A stretch of 64,000 bases of DNA, taken from positions 1,468,001 to 1,532,000 of the forward strand of contig NZ_CP045403.1 of assembly GCF_009363695.1 (NCBI RefSeq), given 5' to 3'. Source of the DNA: Bacillus sp. THAF10 (GTDB lineage Bacteria; Bacillota; Bacilli; Bacillales; Bacillaceae_I). Position 1 is the stretch's first letter, and every line of letters begins with the position of its first letter. A program made the translations under genes and the position numbers. Below the pieces are notes generated by a model that ran no database searches, was not told the origin of the DNA, and saw only the letters and a list, made by a program, of their open reading frames with translations. Of the stretch, positions 14,937-23,871 are shown piece by piece.

Positions 14937-15725
14937 TTAGGCAGTGATACTTATCTTATCTATCTTTTTCATAAAGCTAATGGAAAGGGTGTTAAATCTA
15001 TCACTCTCTTCAATGTTACAAACATGACCGCATTTTGGGATAATTTCCATCGCCGCATTTTCTTCTTGATTTGCATAAACCTCCGTGTTCTGTAAAAACA
15101 TATGGTCTTCCGATCCAGAGATGTAGAGCTTTGGAATTTTATTTTTCGTCTCCTTTAACCGGTCATAAGTGGTATAGCCGTTTAATCCTGCCAATACCCA
15201 GCTAAGGTAGGTTTCTTTAGAGAGCTTGTAGGCTTCCTTAATAAAGGCCTTTCTAGAATCAGAATGGTTTTTCTTTGGTAAAAGAACCCTAGCAAAAATC
15301 CGGTACGGAACCATATGAGGAAGCGTTTTCCTTAGTGGATAAAATACCGAAAGACGGCAAAGGAATTCACCCCATTTTTTTAGCTTAGGGGTAGCTCCAC
15401 CTAAAACCATAGATTTAATGATGGTGGGTTTGCGAAGAGCAATTTCTTGCATGATGATGGTGCCTAATGATACACCTACAAAGTGAGCCGTTTTTATGTT
15501 GAGCTGTTTTAATATTTCCATCGTTTTTTCAGCTGAATATTCAAAAAGGTCCACACCTTTAGGATATGGAGACTTCCCATGTCCTGGTAAATCCAAGAGA
15601 AGCAAATTATATTCAGAGCGAAAAGCTTTTAGTTGCTTATAAAAAATAGAAGAATTTCCGCCAAAGCCATGAAAAAAGACAACCCACTCTGTCGAATTTG
15701 GAGATGTTAGAGTTTTATAATACAT
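14937..15725 (-). CDS. Alpha/beta hydrolase
   Basis: A 262-residue cytosolic hydrolase. The oxyanion motif HGFGG is near residue 20, the nucleophile elbow GVSLGT near 86-91, an acid in SGSEDHM near 205-210, and the catalytic His in CGHVCN near 233. The fold has a small cap domain in the middle. The DLPGHGKS strand is typical of the group of esterases/lactonases. A GTG at 15737 is in frame, but ATG 15725 has gagga 5 bases upstream. Single gene; substrate unknown. Confidence 0.82.
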   Translation of the reverse strand: MYYKTLTSPNSTEWVVFFHGFGGNSSIFYKQLKAFRSEYNLLLLDLPGHGKSPYPKGVDLFEYSAEKTMEILKQLNIKTAHFVGVSLGTIIMQEIALRKPTIIKSMVLGGATPKLKKWGEFLCRLSVFYPLRKTLPHMVPYRIFARVLLPKKNHSDSRKAFIKEAYKLSKETYLSWVLAGLNGYTTYDRLKETKNKIPKLYISGSEDHMFLQNTEVYANQEENAAMEIIPKCGHVCNIEESDRFNTLSISFMKKIDKISITA

Positions 15726-15867
15726 ATTGGTCCTCACTTATAAACGTTTTCAAATTAACATTTTAATACCCGAATATTCTACAAAAAAAACTTGCAAATT
15801 CAAGTATACACGCTCAAGAGCACATTACTCAACCTGCAAATTCTTACTATTTTGTGAATAGAATATA

Positions 15868-16055
15868 AAGGCTCTTTTCTAAAAGATTGTTGCTATTCAT
15901 CTTGAAAACGTCCGCTTTAAGACTTTTTCTAATGATGATGCGAAATAAAATTGCCACATGTTTAAATCTTCCTCCACGAAAAGAGTACGACAGTAGCGTT
16001 AATCACGGGTGTCATAACTATACGCAAGTAACAATTAAGTTTGAGAAAATAGTTA
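15868..16055. repeat. MITE-like repeat, AAGGCTCTTTTC family, copy 3
   Basis: Left end AAGGCTCTTTTCTAAAAGAT then TGTTGCTA (from 15868). The middle has the shared TTAAGACTTTTTC and CTCCACGAAAAGAG segments. The right end is degenerate (AAGTTTGAGAAAATAGTT). It lies in the divergent space between the hydrolase and ywaF. Confidence 0.7.
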
Positions 16056-16089
16056 AAACAAAAGATAACAAGATTAGGAGGGGAATAGG

Positions 16090-16827
16090 GTGCTTCAATC
16101 ATATACAGATCCAGAAGCTTATATGGAAGGAACGTTATTATTTTCTGGCTCGCATTTAAGTGCAATTTGTATCTTTTTCATCTTAATTGCGCTGCTGTAC
16201 ATTTTCAAAAACAAACAATGGATGAAAACAAATGGCAGGCTGTTAATCCTAATTGCCCTTATTGGATCAGAGTTGTGGTTAAATTATTGGTACTTTGTAA
16301 CAGGGATGTGGGACATTCGCTTTACTCTTCCATTTCAACTTTGTTCCATCAGCATCTATTTATGTACTTGGATGATCTGGAGTAAACAAAAATGGTCTTT
16401 TGAAATTGCTTATTTTCTCGGATTTGGTGGAGCATTACAGGCTATGATAACGCCAGAATTGTTCTATGATTTTCCGCACTTTCGCTTTCTTCACTTTTTC
16501 ATTGCCCATATTGCCATTATCCTAGCGGTCTTTTACATGCTCTGGGTGGAGAAATATCATATTAATTTAAAATCCTTATGGAAAGCTTTTGGGGTGTTAC
16601 AAATCATCGCGCTTATTGTTTTTTTTATCAACATGGCAACAGGTGGGAATTATATGTTTCTCGCAAGAAAGCCCTCGAATGCGAGTTTGATTGATTTACT
16701 TGGGCCATACCCTTGGTATATTTTAACGCTGGAATTGGTCGTTTTGCTAATCTTCTTCCTGTTATATTTACCAATTTATGTAAAGAGTAAGATAACTGCT
16801 GAAAACAAAAAACGTTTGGAGCGATAA
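16090..16827 (+). CDS. ywaF: YwaF-like membrane protein (TIGR02206)
   Basis: A 245-residue polytopic membrane protein with about seven transmembrane segments. Characteristic blocks are LPFQLCSISIYLC (about 80-92), FGGALQAMITPELFYDFPHFRF (about 115-136) and TGGNYMFLARKPSNASLIDLLGPYPWY (about 192-218), which fit B. subtilis YwaF and the TIGR02206 family of unknown function. GTG start with AGGAGG 8 bases upstream. Monocistronic, ended by a strong terminator that overlaps its stop. Biochemical role unknown. Confidence 0.85.
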   Translation: MLQSYTDPEAYMEGTLLFSGSHLSAICIFFILIALLYIFKNKQWMKTNGRLLILIALIGSELWLNYWYFVTGMWDIRFTLPFQLCSISIYLCTWMIWSKQKWSFEIAYFLGFGGALQAMITPELFYDFPHFRFLHFFIAHIAIILAVFYMLWVEKYHINLKSLWKAFGVLQIIALIVFFINMATGGNYMFLARKPSNASLIDLLGPYPWYILTLELVVLLIFFLLYLPIYVKSKITAENKKRLER

Positions 16828-16843
16828 TGCCCCAAACGTTTTT
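16811..16843. terminator. Terminator at the end of ywaF
   Basis: AACGTTTGG (16811-16819) pairs with CCAAACGTT (16832-16840), with a T-run on the plus side and an A-run before it, so it may also stop the small minus-strand gene. Confidence 0.9.
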
Positions 16844-16937
16844 AATATTTTCGAAGTGTTTTCATCACGTATTTGTATACACCAAAAAAAACGAGAGAAA
16901 AGACTACTATTACTAGCACATCAATTAAAATTCCCAT
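16842..16937 (-). CDS. Small single-span membrane peptide (31 aa)
   Basis: ATG at 16937 is preceded by GGAGG with 10 bases spacing. The 31-residue product MGILIDVLVIVVFSLVFFGV then YKYVMKTLRKY is one hydrophobic helix followed by a basic, inside-facing tail, typical of bacterial small membrane proteins. Its stop lies in the shared terminator with ywaF. No family recognised. A start, ribosome site and clean amphipathic design support it as real. Confidence 0.5.
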   Translation of the reverse strand: MGILIDVLVIVVFSLVFFGVYKYVMKTLRKY

Positions 16938-17119
16938 TCAATTACAACCTCCGAGGCTTTTGCTTTTATTCTACTGTAAAATTGTAAGATTGCCTATCCC
17001 GTTTTTCAGCACAGTCTTAGCTCTTTTGAGAGTGCTTTTCGTTCATACCACGTCGATAGCAACTAAAAAAGCCAAAGATATGTTACACTAAAGGTAAGTC
17101 GCATATTGGAGGTGTCATC

Positions 17120-17443
17120 TTGAAAATCAATGTTTTTCTTGATGATAGTCGCAAATGTCCTGAAGGGTATATCCTCGCAGAAGACATTGACCAATGCCTC
17201 GCCTTGTTAGAGAATCATGCCATTGCGCATCTCTCTTTGGACCATGACTTGGTAAACAAGTATAGAAATGGTCTGCTTCTCGTAGAAAAAATGGTTGAGT
17301 ACGAGCTGTATGCGGATCGGATTACAATTCATTCCGCAAACTCGGTTGGCAGTAAAGCAATGTATCATCGATTAAAAAAAGCACAACACGAAAACCAAAT
17401 GCCATATGAAATTAAAGTTTATCTTCGACCGCTACCTCTTTAG
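17120..17443 (+). CDS. Stand-alone cyclic-phosphate-processing receiver (cREC) domain protein
   Basis: A 107-residue protein. The motifs FLDDSRKCPEGY (N-terminal acidic pair), LSLDHDL (about 38-44), NGLLLVEKM and ITIHSANSVGSKAMYHRL are those of the cREC/PF20274-type receiver-like domain, thought to hydrolyse cyclic-phosphate ends or related phosphoesters. It is receiver-like but not part of a two-component system. TTG start with GGAGGTG 5 bases upstream. Alone between ywaF and the RsbR-like gene; partner unknown. Confidence 0.75.
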   Translation: MKINVFLDDSRKCPEGYILAEDIDQCLALLENHAIAHLSLDHDLVNKYRNGLLLVEKMVEYELYADRITIHSANSVGSKAMYHRLKKAQHENQMPYEIKVYLRPLPL

Positions 17444-17594
17444 GAAGAAACCCTACGAACGTTCTTTCATCATCCGCTTAAAGGATTCGTTCCACTATAT
17501 AATTCGAATCTTCCATCATGATAAGATATCCATTTTAAACTACACCATCTATCAATTGGTGAACAAACAATGATTACAATGAAATTTTTATAAA

Positions 17595-17629
17595 AAAAAC
17601 TGAGCGGATTCAACCACCGTTCAGTTTTT
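17595..17629 (-). terminator. Terminator of the RsbR-like gene
   Basis: AAAAACTGAGCGG (17595-17607) pairs with CCGTTCAGTTTTT (17617-17629), with one G-U pair. It stands 7 bases beyond the minus-strand stop codon. Confidence 0.88.
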
Positions 17630-17636
17630 TCTATGT

Positions 17637-18476
17637 TTATCGTTTATTTTTTGTTGGAGGTGTCAATGCGCCTGCTAAAGTAGGTTTAATGGAGACGTCA
17701 TTAAAGGATATACCAAATTGGACGGTAGTTTGCGCAATCTCCGGTCTGATGCCAGATAGTGTCGTTTTTACACCAATTAGGCTTAACGACTTTATAAGAT
17801 TGAAGATTTGATCTGCCACATGCGTATCAATCATGACAACGCCTGAGAGGTCAATAAATAAATGATGGATTCCTTTTTCTCCGCACTGCTCAAGAGTATG
17901 CTCAAGAATAAATTTCGCTCGTGTGGTGTCAATATCACCGATAAGAGGAAGGAGCGCACGTTTATTATCCAACGCAATTACAGGTGAACTTAGTTCCTGA
18001 ATCATCGCTTGTTGAGCTTCTAGACGGTTTGTGGAATACTTTTGATTTTCTTCTACAAACTTTAATACAACTTTATCAAATGCTCTCGTAACGACAGCCT
18101 TCCATATGAGTTCATTTTCTTTAGTTTCCCCTTGTTCCCGAACAAATTCAGTGATAAAGGAATGATACTGTTCTCTAACTCGAAAAAATTCACTTAGTAT
18201 TTGATGAATAGGTGTTCTTTGATGTTGCTCGTCTTGTGCAATGGATAAAATCCAGACCTCAAAGTCTTTGAAAAATTTCTCTTCTTCTTCAACAAATACT
18301 TTGCAAAGCTGTAAATGAAACTCATAATTTTGTCTCTTTAGCGTTTTAATAATCTCCGGGTTTGTTGCAGCATATACTCCCGAAGAATTTTTTTTATCCA
18401 GTGATTCATACCATTCTTCTGTTAATACCTTTGCCTTATTTAATAAATAGTCATGCAAATCCCTGTTTCGATGCAT
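17637..18476 (-). CDS. RsbR-family stressosome co-antagonist (STAS domain)
   Basis: A 279-residue protein with an N-terminal non-haem globin-like sensor (about 1-150) and a C-terminal STAS domain (about 165-270). Both threonines phosphorylated by RsbT in RsbRA are recognisable, in GDIDTTRAK and in VMIDTHVA. RsbR proteins form the stressosome core with RsbS, holding RsbT until stress releases it to start the sigma-B cascade. No rsbS/rsbT lies nearby, as for the isolated rsbRB/RD paralogues of B. subtilis. ATG 18476 is chosen, with ggggg 7 bases upstream; upstream in-frame starts lie in or before the ribosome site. Confidence 0.85.
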   Translation of the reverse strand: MHRNRDLHDYLLNKAKVLTEEWYESLDKKNSSGVYAATNPEIIKTLKRQNYEFHLQLCKVFVEEEEKFFKDFEVWILSIAQDEQHQRTPIHQILSEFFRVREQYHSFITEFVREQGETKENELIWKAVVTRAFDKVVLKFVEENQKYSTNRLEAQQAMIQELSSPVIALDNKRALLPLIGDIDTTRAKFILEHTLEQCGEKGIHHLFIDLSGVVMIDTHVADQIFNLIKSLSLIGVKTTLSGIRPEIAQTTVQFGISFNDVSIKPTLAGALTPPTKNKR

Positions 18477-18532
18477 GTCCATACCCCCTAACTGTTGAAT
18501 AATACCCAAAATACAATGATAGTAAACCTTTG

Positions 18533-19495
18533 TTAATACCCTTTTTTATAATCTACAATATTTTTTAACTCAAAATCGTGTTGAAGGTACTTTTTTAAAT
18601 TTGGAAAAAACAGTTCCTCCATTACTCTTTTTGTATAGTTCTCTGTGGAGCCTGCTGTATGTGGAGTGATGATGACATTTTCCATTTCCCATAATGGATT
18701 TTCTTGTTCCAGTGGTTCTGTAACAAACACATCCAAGCCCGCACCAGCTATCTCTTTTGTTTGAAGGGCTCTTATCAAAGCTTCCTCTTCCACTACTTCT
18801 CCGCGACCAATATTAATGAAGAAGGCTGAATTTTTCATTAGTTGAAAGGCTTTTTGATCAAATAATCCTTTTGTTTCCGGTGTTAAAGGTAAAGTTAAGA
18901 CAACATAATCGCAATGTGGCAATATATCGTCAAGCTGATTTGGAGTGAACATTTCATCTACATTCTCAGCAGGCTGTCCAGAATGTCTGACACCTAGAAC
19001 CTTCATTCGAAATGCTTTGGCAATACGGGCTGTTTCCTGACCAATTGCTCCGACTCCAATTATTCCGATTGTTTTTTCATGCAACTCCATACTCATATGG
19101 GCATGATGCCATTTTTTTTCACGTTGCTGATTGACGTAGGTATGTATTTTTCTTGTCATACTAAGCATTAATGCAAAAATTGTTTCAGAAATGGGATAGG
19201 CGTGAACACCATTGGCGCTTGTTAAAAGAATCTCTTTCTCTGCCATTTTAGCTAATGGCATGCTATTTACACCAGCACTCCAAGATTGTAGCCAACGAAG
19301 TTTTGCGTCTTTATTCAAAACATAAGCTTCAAGCTCTTTTTTCCACCCTACAATAATTTCGGCATCTTTAATATGAGGAGACCATACTTCTTTTTCTTTT
19401 CCAGCGATAATGGTCCAATTAGGAAGGAGTGTTTCCATACCTTTTAAGTAATTTTCTCCAATATTATGTGTAATGAGCAAAAGTCTGTTCGACAT
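18533..19495 (-). CDS. D-2-hydroxyacid dehydrogenase
   Basis: A 320-residue NAD(P)-dependent dehydrogenase. The Rossmann motif GIIGVGAIGQETA is near 142-154. Catalytic Arg is in NIGRGEVV (about 230), Glu in DVFVTEPLEQENP (about 258) and His in TPHTAGS (about 281). It lacks the regulatory ACT domain of SerA, so it belongs to the glyoxylate/hydroxypyruvate reductase-like group. It is divergent from the acyl-CoA operon, with a palindrome between them. ATG with aaggagattgg upstream. Physiological substrate unknown. Confidence 0.85.
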   Translation of the reverse strand: MSNRLLLITHNIGENYLKGMETLLPNWTIIAGKEKEVWSPHIKDAEIIVGWKKELEAYVLNKDAKLRWLQSWSAGVNSMPLAKMAEKEILLTSANGVHAYPISETIFALMLSMTRKIHTYVNQQREKKWHHAHMSMELHEKTIGIIGVGAIGQETARIAKAFRMKVLGVRHSGQPAENVDEMFTPNQLDDILPHCDYVVLTLPLTPETKGLFDQKAFQLMKNSAFFINIGRGEVVEEEALIRALQTKEIAGAGLDVFVTEPLEQENPLWEMENVIITPHTAGSTENYTKRVMEELFFPNLKKYLQHDFELKNIVDYKKGY

Positions 19496-19530
19496 CTACG
19501 TCCAATCTCCTTTTTAGAGTGATACCACTA

Positions 19531-19545
19531 TATTATCAGATAATA
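19531..19545. promoter_or_regulatory. 7-1-7 palindrome between divergent genes
   Basis: TATTATC-A-GATAATA is a perfect inverted repeat placed between the dehydrogenase gene (minus) and the acyl-CoA operon (plus). Candidate operator; the regulator is not identified. Confidence 0.4.
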
Positions 19546-19636
19546 ATCACTTTTTTGAAATTTAAGGACTAGTTTTCGAGGATTAATTAGATATTTGTCG
19601 AAAGGTAATAGAGAAAAGAATAGGGAGGTAAGGTAT

Positions 19637-20404
19637 ATGAATATGCAAAACGTTGTTGCACTAGTGACAGGTGGTGCATCAGGTCTAGGAGAGGCTACGG
19701 TGAGAAATGTGGTAGCCAAAGGCGGAAGGGCCATCATAGTGGATCTCTCGGAGGATAGAGGGAGGATGCTTCAAGAGGAATTGGCAGATACAGTAATATA
19801 TGTAAGAGCAGATGTAACGAAAGATGAAGAAATAAAAGCGGCATTAAGTGCGGCAGAACGAAAATTTGGATATATAAATGCATTGGTTAATTGTGCGGGT
19901 GTAGGTGTTGCGCAAAAAGTATTAACCAGAAACGGACCACATTCTCTCGAAGATTTTTCGAAAGTGATCTCTATTAATCTGATTGGTACGTTTAATGTTA
20001 TCCGACTTACAGCTGAAAAAATGAAAGAGAACGAGCCTAACGATAAAGGGGAGCGTGGCGTCATTATTAATACAGCTTCTGTTGCTGCCTTTGAAGGGCA
20101 AATAGGACAGGCCGCCTATTCGGCATCAAAGGGTGGCGTTGTAGGCATGACACTTCCAATCGCCCGTGAGTTTGCAGCGTTTGGAGTCCGTGTGATGACT
20201 ATTGCTCCTGGTTTATTTCATACACCGATGTTCGACTCACTTCCAAAGGAAGCGAGAGATTCATTAGGGAAAATGGTGCCATTTCCTTCTAGGTTAGGCT
20301 ATCCAGAAGAATATGCTCAATTAGTACAAAGTATTTTGGAAAACCCAATGTTAAATGGAGAAACCATTAGACTTGATGGGGCCATTCGAATGCAGCCAAA
20401 ATAA
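19637..20404 (+). CDS. SDR, 3-hydroxyacyl-CoA dehydrogenase type II-like
   Basis: A 255-residue classical short-chain dehydrogenase. TGGASGLG (about 11-18) is the NAD loop, NCAGVG follows, and the catalytic set is the Ser of NTASVAAFEGQIGQ and YSASKGG. The sequence resembles HSD17B10/type II 3-hydroxyacyl-CoA dehydrogenases, which oxidise 3-hydroxyacyl-CoA, often from branched substrates. ATG 19637 has gggaggtaagg upstream; an earlier in-frame ATG at 19595 lacks a ribosome site. It heads a five-gene operon that supplies the dehydrogenase step of beta-oxidation. Confidence 0.85.
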   Translation: MNMQNVVALVTGGASGLGEATVRNVVAKGGRAIIVDLSEDRGRMLQEELADTVIYVRADVTKDEEIKAALSAAERKFGYINALVNCAGVGVAQKVLTRNGPHSLEDFSKVISINLIGTFNVIRLTAEKMKENEPNDKGERGVIINTASVAAFEGQIGQAAYSASKGGVVGMTLPIAREFAAFGVRVMTIAPGLFHTPMFDSLPKEARDSLGKMVPFPSRLGYPEEYAQLVQSILENPMLNGETIRLDGAIRMQPK

Positions 20405-20498
20405 TTTCTGCTAGAAAGAGGGAATTCGGGCTCATTTGAAGAAGTGAGATATTACATGCATAGACCTACTGAAATAAATGGAAAAGAGGTGGATAGAT

Positions 20499-21674
20499 TT
20501 GAAATCGCTTTCAAACAAACAGAAGCAACGAGAGCATCCATATTTAACAGAAGAGCATCATCAATTCAGAAAGACGTTCCGCAAATTCCTTGAAAAAGAA
20601 GCCCTCCCTTATTATGAGCAGTGGGAGGAGGATCGCATTATTCCCCGATCCTTTTGGTCGAAAATGGGTGAGCAGGGTTATCTTTGTCCAGATATTGAAG
20701 AACGTTTTGGCGGTAGTGAAACAGACTGGGCTTATTCCGTTATTATTAATGAGGAATTGGAAAGAGTTGGAACAGGGTTAATAGGAGTTGCGCTTCATAA
20801 TGATATTGTGGTTCCTTATATTACCTCCTTCGGAACAGAGGAGCAGAAAAATCGCTGGTTGCCTTCATGTACAACTGGTAAAACAATCACGGCCATTGCC
20901 ATGACTGAGCCAGGGACAGGTTCAGACCTTGCGAATATTAAGACTACTGCTCGTCTTAAAGGGGACCACTATGTCGTTAATGGGACAAAAACGTTCATCA
21001 CAAACGGAATACATGCAGACCTTGTTGTAGTCGCAGTAAAAACAGATACAGAGATAAGGCCCCAGCATAAGGGAGTTAGTCTTTTAGTGATTGAGCGAGA
21101 TAATCCAGGATTTTCAAGGGGAAGAAAGCTAGATAAAGTAGGACTTCATTCTCAAGATACAGCAGAGTTGTTTTTTGAAGATTGCATCGTTCCAAAGGAG
21201 AATCTATTAGGGGAGGAAGGGAAGGGCTTTCTTTACCTTATGGACAAGCTTCAACAGGAGAGATTGCTCGTTGCCATTGGAGCTCAAATTGCCTCGGAGG
21301 ATATGCTTCATTCTACCATTGACTATGTGAAAAGCAGAGAAGCTTTTGGTCAAAGAGTTAGTCAATTCCAAAATACTCAGTTCAAAATTGCTGAAATGGC
21401 AACAGAAGTGGAAATGGGACGAGCATTTCTTGACCAGCTTATTGCTGATCATATGGCAGGGGAGAATGTAGTCACAAAAGTATCCATGGCGAAATGGAAG
21501 CTTACAGAGATTGCAAGAAACATAGCCACTCAATGCATGCAGCTACATGGTGGATACGGCTTTATGGAAGAATATAAGATTGCCAGAAGATATCGAGATA
21601 TTCCGGTAGCTAGTATTTACGCTGGAACAAACGATATTATGAAAACAATAATTGCCAAAAACTTAGGATTGTAA
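20499..21674 (+). CDS. Acyl-CoA dehydrogenase (long-chain type)
   Basis: A 391-residue FAD flavoenzyme of the ACAD fold: all-alpha N-domain, beta middle domain with AMTEPGTGSD (FAD/substrate) and FITNG, and C-terminal helices ending HGGYGFMEEY and ASIYAGTNDIMK. The usual catalytic YEGT is YAGT here. The base is instead the Glu of LQQERLLVA, the position used by LCAD and isovaleryl-CoA dehydrogenase. TTG 20499 is preferred (gaggtgg 5 bases upstream) over ATG 20478, which has no ribosome site. Second gene of the operon; it introduces the alpha-beta double bond. Confidence 0.85.
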   Translation: MKSLSNKQKQREHPYLTEEHHQFRKTFRKFLEKEALPYYEQWEEDRIIPRSFWSKMGEQGYLCPDIEERFGGSETDWAYSVIINEELERVGTGLIGVALHNDIVVPYITSFGTEEQKNRWLPSCTTGKTITAIAMTEPGTGSDLANIKTTARLKGDHYVVNGTKTFITNGIHADLVVVAVKTDTEIRPQHKGVSLLVIERDNPGFSRGRKLDKVGLHSQDTAELFFEDCIVPKENLLGEEGKGFLYLMDKLQQERLLVAIGAQIASEDMLHSTIDYVKSREAFGQRVSQFQNTQFKIAEMATEVEMGRAFLDQLIADHMAGENVVTKVSMAKWKLTEIARNIATQCMQLHGGYGFMEEYKIARRYRDIPVASIYAGTNDIMKTIIAKNLGL

Positions 21675-21693
21675 TAGAAGGGAGCTTTGCAGC

Positions 21694-22848
21694 ATGAGAG
21701 AAGTTGTCATTGTGGAAGGAGTACGAACACCTGTTGGAAGAAGGAAGGGCTTGTTAAAAGATTACCGTCCCGATGATTTAGCAGGAGTTGTGTTAAAGGA
21801 GCTTGTGACACGTGTTGGAATTGATGCAGCTCTTGTGGAGGATGTTATCTTTGGGTGTGTCACTCAATCTGGTGAGCAGGCAGGCGATATTGCTAGAGTA
21901 GCAGCGCTGATTGCTGGCTTTCCAATCGAGGTACCCGGTACCACTCTTGACCGACAATGTGGATCCTCCCAGCAGGCAGTGCACTTTGCAGCTCAAGCAA
22001 TTCTAGCAGGGGATATGGATATTGTCATTGCCGGTGGAGTAGAAAACATGACAAGAGTACCGATGGGATCTAATTACCAAAAGGCCCCATTCAGTGACAA
22101 GCTTCAGGAAAAATACGAAATGATTAATCAAGGTCTATCTGCAGAAAGAATTGCAGAGAAATACGGATTTACAAGAGAAGAATTGGATACTTTCTCCTAT
22201 CATAGTCATCAAAAAGCTTTAAATGCACAAGCAGCGGGTTATTTTGAACGAGAGATTATGCCGTTGGAGCTTATTTTAGAGGATGGCAGCAAGTTTATCA
22301 TGAAGGAAGATTCTGGACCGAGAAAAGAAACTTCTGTGGAAGCATTAGGTACGTTGAAAACCGTTTTTAAAGAGAATGGAGTCATACATGCAGGCAACGC
22401 TAGTCAAATTAGTGACGGAGCAGCGGCATTATTACTTATGACAAAAGAAAAGGCTCAGGAACTCGGACTCAAGCCCCGTTTTAAGGTTCACACACGTGTG
22501 GTGGTCGGATCTGACCCAACCTTAATGTTGACAGGTCCTATTCCTGCAACAGAAAAGGTACTAAAAAAATCGGGTTTGTCATTGGAAGACATCGATGTAT
22601 TTGAGGTAAATGAAGCCTTTGCTCCTGTTCCGATGGCTTGGCTAAAAGAAACCGGGGCAGATCCAGCCAAATTGAATCCTAATGGTGGTGCAATAGCGCT
22701 CGGTCATCCACTGGGTGCAAGTGGTGCTAGGATCATGATTAGTATGATGCATGAGCTGGAAAGAACAGGAGGCAAATATGGCCTGCAGACGATGTGTGAA
22801 GGACATGGCATGGCAAATGCAACAATTATAGAAAGACTAGATTCCTAA
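21694..22848 (+). CDS. Thiolase (acetyl-CoA acyltransferase)
   Basis: A 384-residue thiolase. The nucleophile Cys89 is in DRQCGSSQQ, the catalytic His in GGAIALGHPLGASGAR (about 340), and the second Cys in MCEGHGMANATI (about 370). The last motif is usually C-x-G-G-G; the Gly-to-His change is unusual, though CEGGGMANA occurs in a steroid/long-chain branch. It cleaves 3-ketoacyl-CoA to acetyl-CoA and a shortened acyl-CoA, the terminal step for this operon. ATG with gaagggagc upstream, 19 bases after the dehydrogenase. Confidence 0.88.
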   Translation: MREVVIVEGVRTPVGRRKGLLKDYRPDDLAGVVLKELVTRVGIDAALVEDVIFGCVTQSGEQAGDIARVAALIAGFPIEVPGTTLDRQCGSSQQAVHFAAQAILAGDMDIVIAGGVENMTRVPMGSNYQKAPFSDKLQEKYEMINQGLSAERIAEKYGFTREELDTFSYHSHQKALNAQAAGYFEREIMPLELILEDGSKFIMKEDSGPRKETSVEALGTLKTVFKENGVIHAGNASQISDGAAALLLMTKEKAQELGLKPRFKVHTRVVVGSDPTLMLTGPIPATEKVLKKSGLSLEDIDVFEVNEAFAPVPMAWLKETGADPAKLNPNGGAIALGHPLGASGARIMISMMHELERTGGKYGLQTMCEGHGMANATIIERLDS

Positions 22849-22869
22849 ATTATAAGGAGCTTCTTAACC

Positions 22870-23871
22870 ATGGTGCAGAAAATGCTAGAGGGAGTAAAGA
22901 TTCTTGATTTTACGAACTACCTACCAGGGCCATTTGCCACACAACGTTTAAGTGAGCTCGGTGCGGAGGTCATTAAGGTGGAACCTCCATTAGGTGACCC
23001 AGCCCGTCATACAGGTGTGAAAAAAGATGGAACTAGTGTTGTCTATTTAGCAAATAACGCTGGTAAGAAAAGCATTTTTATTAATTTAAAAGAAGCAGAT
23101 GCCAAACATGAATTGAAATATTATCTTTCTTCCTCTGACGTGATGGTGGAAAGCTTCCGGCCAGGAGTAATGGGAAGGTTTGGTTTAAGCTATGAAGATA
23201 TTCAAAAAATAAACCCTAACATGGTGTATTGCTCGATTTATGGCTATCGTAATGAAGAACCGTGGTCTTTATTGGGCAGTCACGACATTAATTATATGGC
23301 TCTAAGTGGTGTGTTGGCACAACTTAAGGATGATAAAGGGAAACCGGTTCATCCTTCCATCACATTTGCTGATTATTTTGGGAGCATGGCAGCCTGTGAA
23401 AAAATCCTCGCTGCATTAGTTCAAAAAGAACGAACAGGAATAGGAGGCTATCATGCTATATCTCTCACAGATTGTATGACATCCATTATGGGAGTACATA
23501 CCATGATTCATCAGCTAACTGGAGAGGAAGATGGAATAAAAGAGTTAAATGGGAACCTAGTTTGCTATGGGCTATACAAAACGAAGGATGCTCGGTTTAT
23601 GGCATTAGGTGCTTTAGAGGAAAAGTTTTGGAGTAATTTTTGTAAAGCCGTTAACAGAGAAGAGTGGATCTCTGCACATTTTTCCGCTCGACATGAAAGT
23701 AATCTTTTCTCTAAAGAGATGGAACAACTCTTTTGGAGTAAAAGTTTTTCAGAATGGATGCAATTTAGCTTGAATGTAGACTGCTGTCTCACTCCTGTTT
23801 TAGAAGTGGGAGAGCTCGCACAATTTCCTTATTATCAAAATGTGAAAAATTTTGAAAGGGGTAATGTATGA
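22870..23871 (+). CDS. CaiB/BaiF family III CoA-transferase
   Basis: A 333-residue family III CoA transferase / alpha-methylacyl-CoA racemase-like protein. The N-terminus has ILDFTNYLPGPFATQRLSEL and GAEVIKVEPPLGDPAR, followed by NAGKKSIFINLK, all typical. An Asp in SLTDCMTSIMG (about 200) is the expected catalytic residue. It either moves CoA between acids or epimerises 2-methylacyl-CoA, which would let the operon handle branched chains. ATG with aaggagc about 9 bases upstream. Its stop overlaps the next start (ATGA). Confidence 0.82.
   Translation: MVQKMLEGVKILDFTNYLPGPFATQRLSELGAEVIKVEPPLGDPARHTGVKKDGTSVVYLANNAGKKSIFINLKEADAKHELKYYLSSSDVMVESFRPGVMGRFGLSYEDIQKINPNMVYCSIYGYRNEEPWSLLGSHDINYMALSGVLAQLKDDKGKPVHPSITFADYFGSMAACEKILAALVQKERTGIGGYHAISLTDCMTSIMGVHTMIHQLTGEEDGIKELNGNLVCYGLYKTKDARFMALGALEEKFWSNFCKAVNREEWISAHFSARHESNLFSKEMEQLFWSKSFSEWMQFSLNVDCCLTPVLEVGELAQFPYYQNVKNFERGNV

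Noticed and set aside
15887..16159. 90-codon ORF before ywaF
   Set aside because: It runs through MITE-like copy 3 into the real ywaF gene in another frame.
16873..17091. 72-codon plus-strand ORF after ywaF
   Set aside because: Antisense to the better supported 31-residue membrane peptide; no ribosome site and an unlikely composition.
20478..20498. ATG 20478 as start of the acyl-CoA dehydrogenase
   Set aside because: No ribosome site before it, while GAGGTGG lies 5 bases before TTG 20499.
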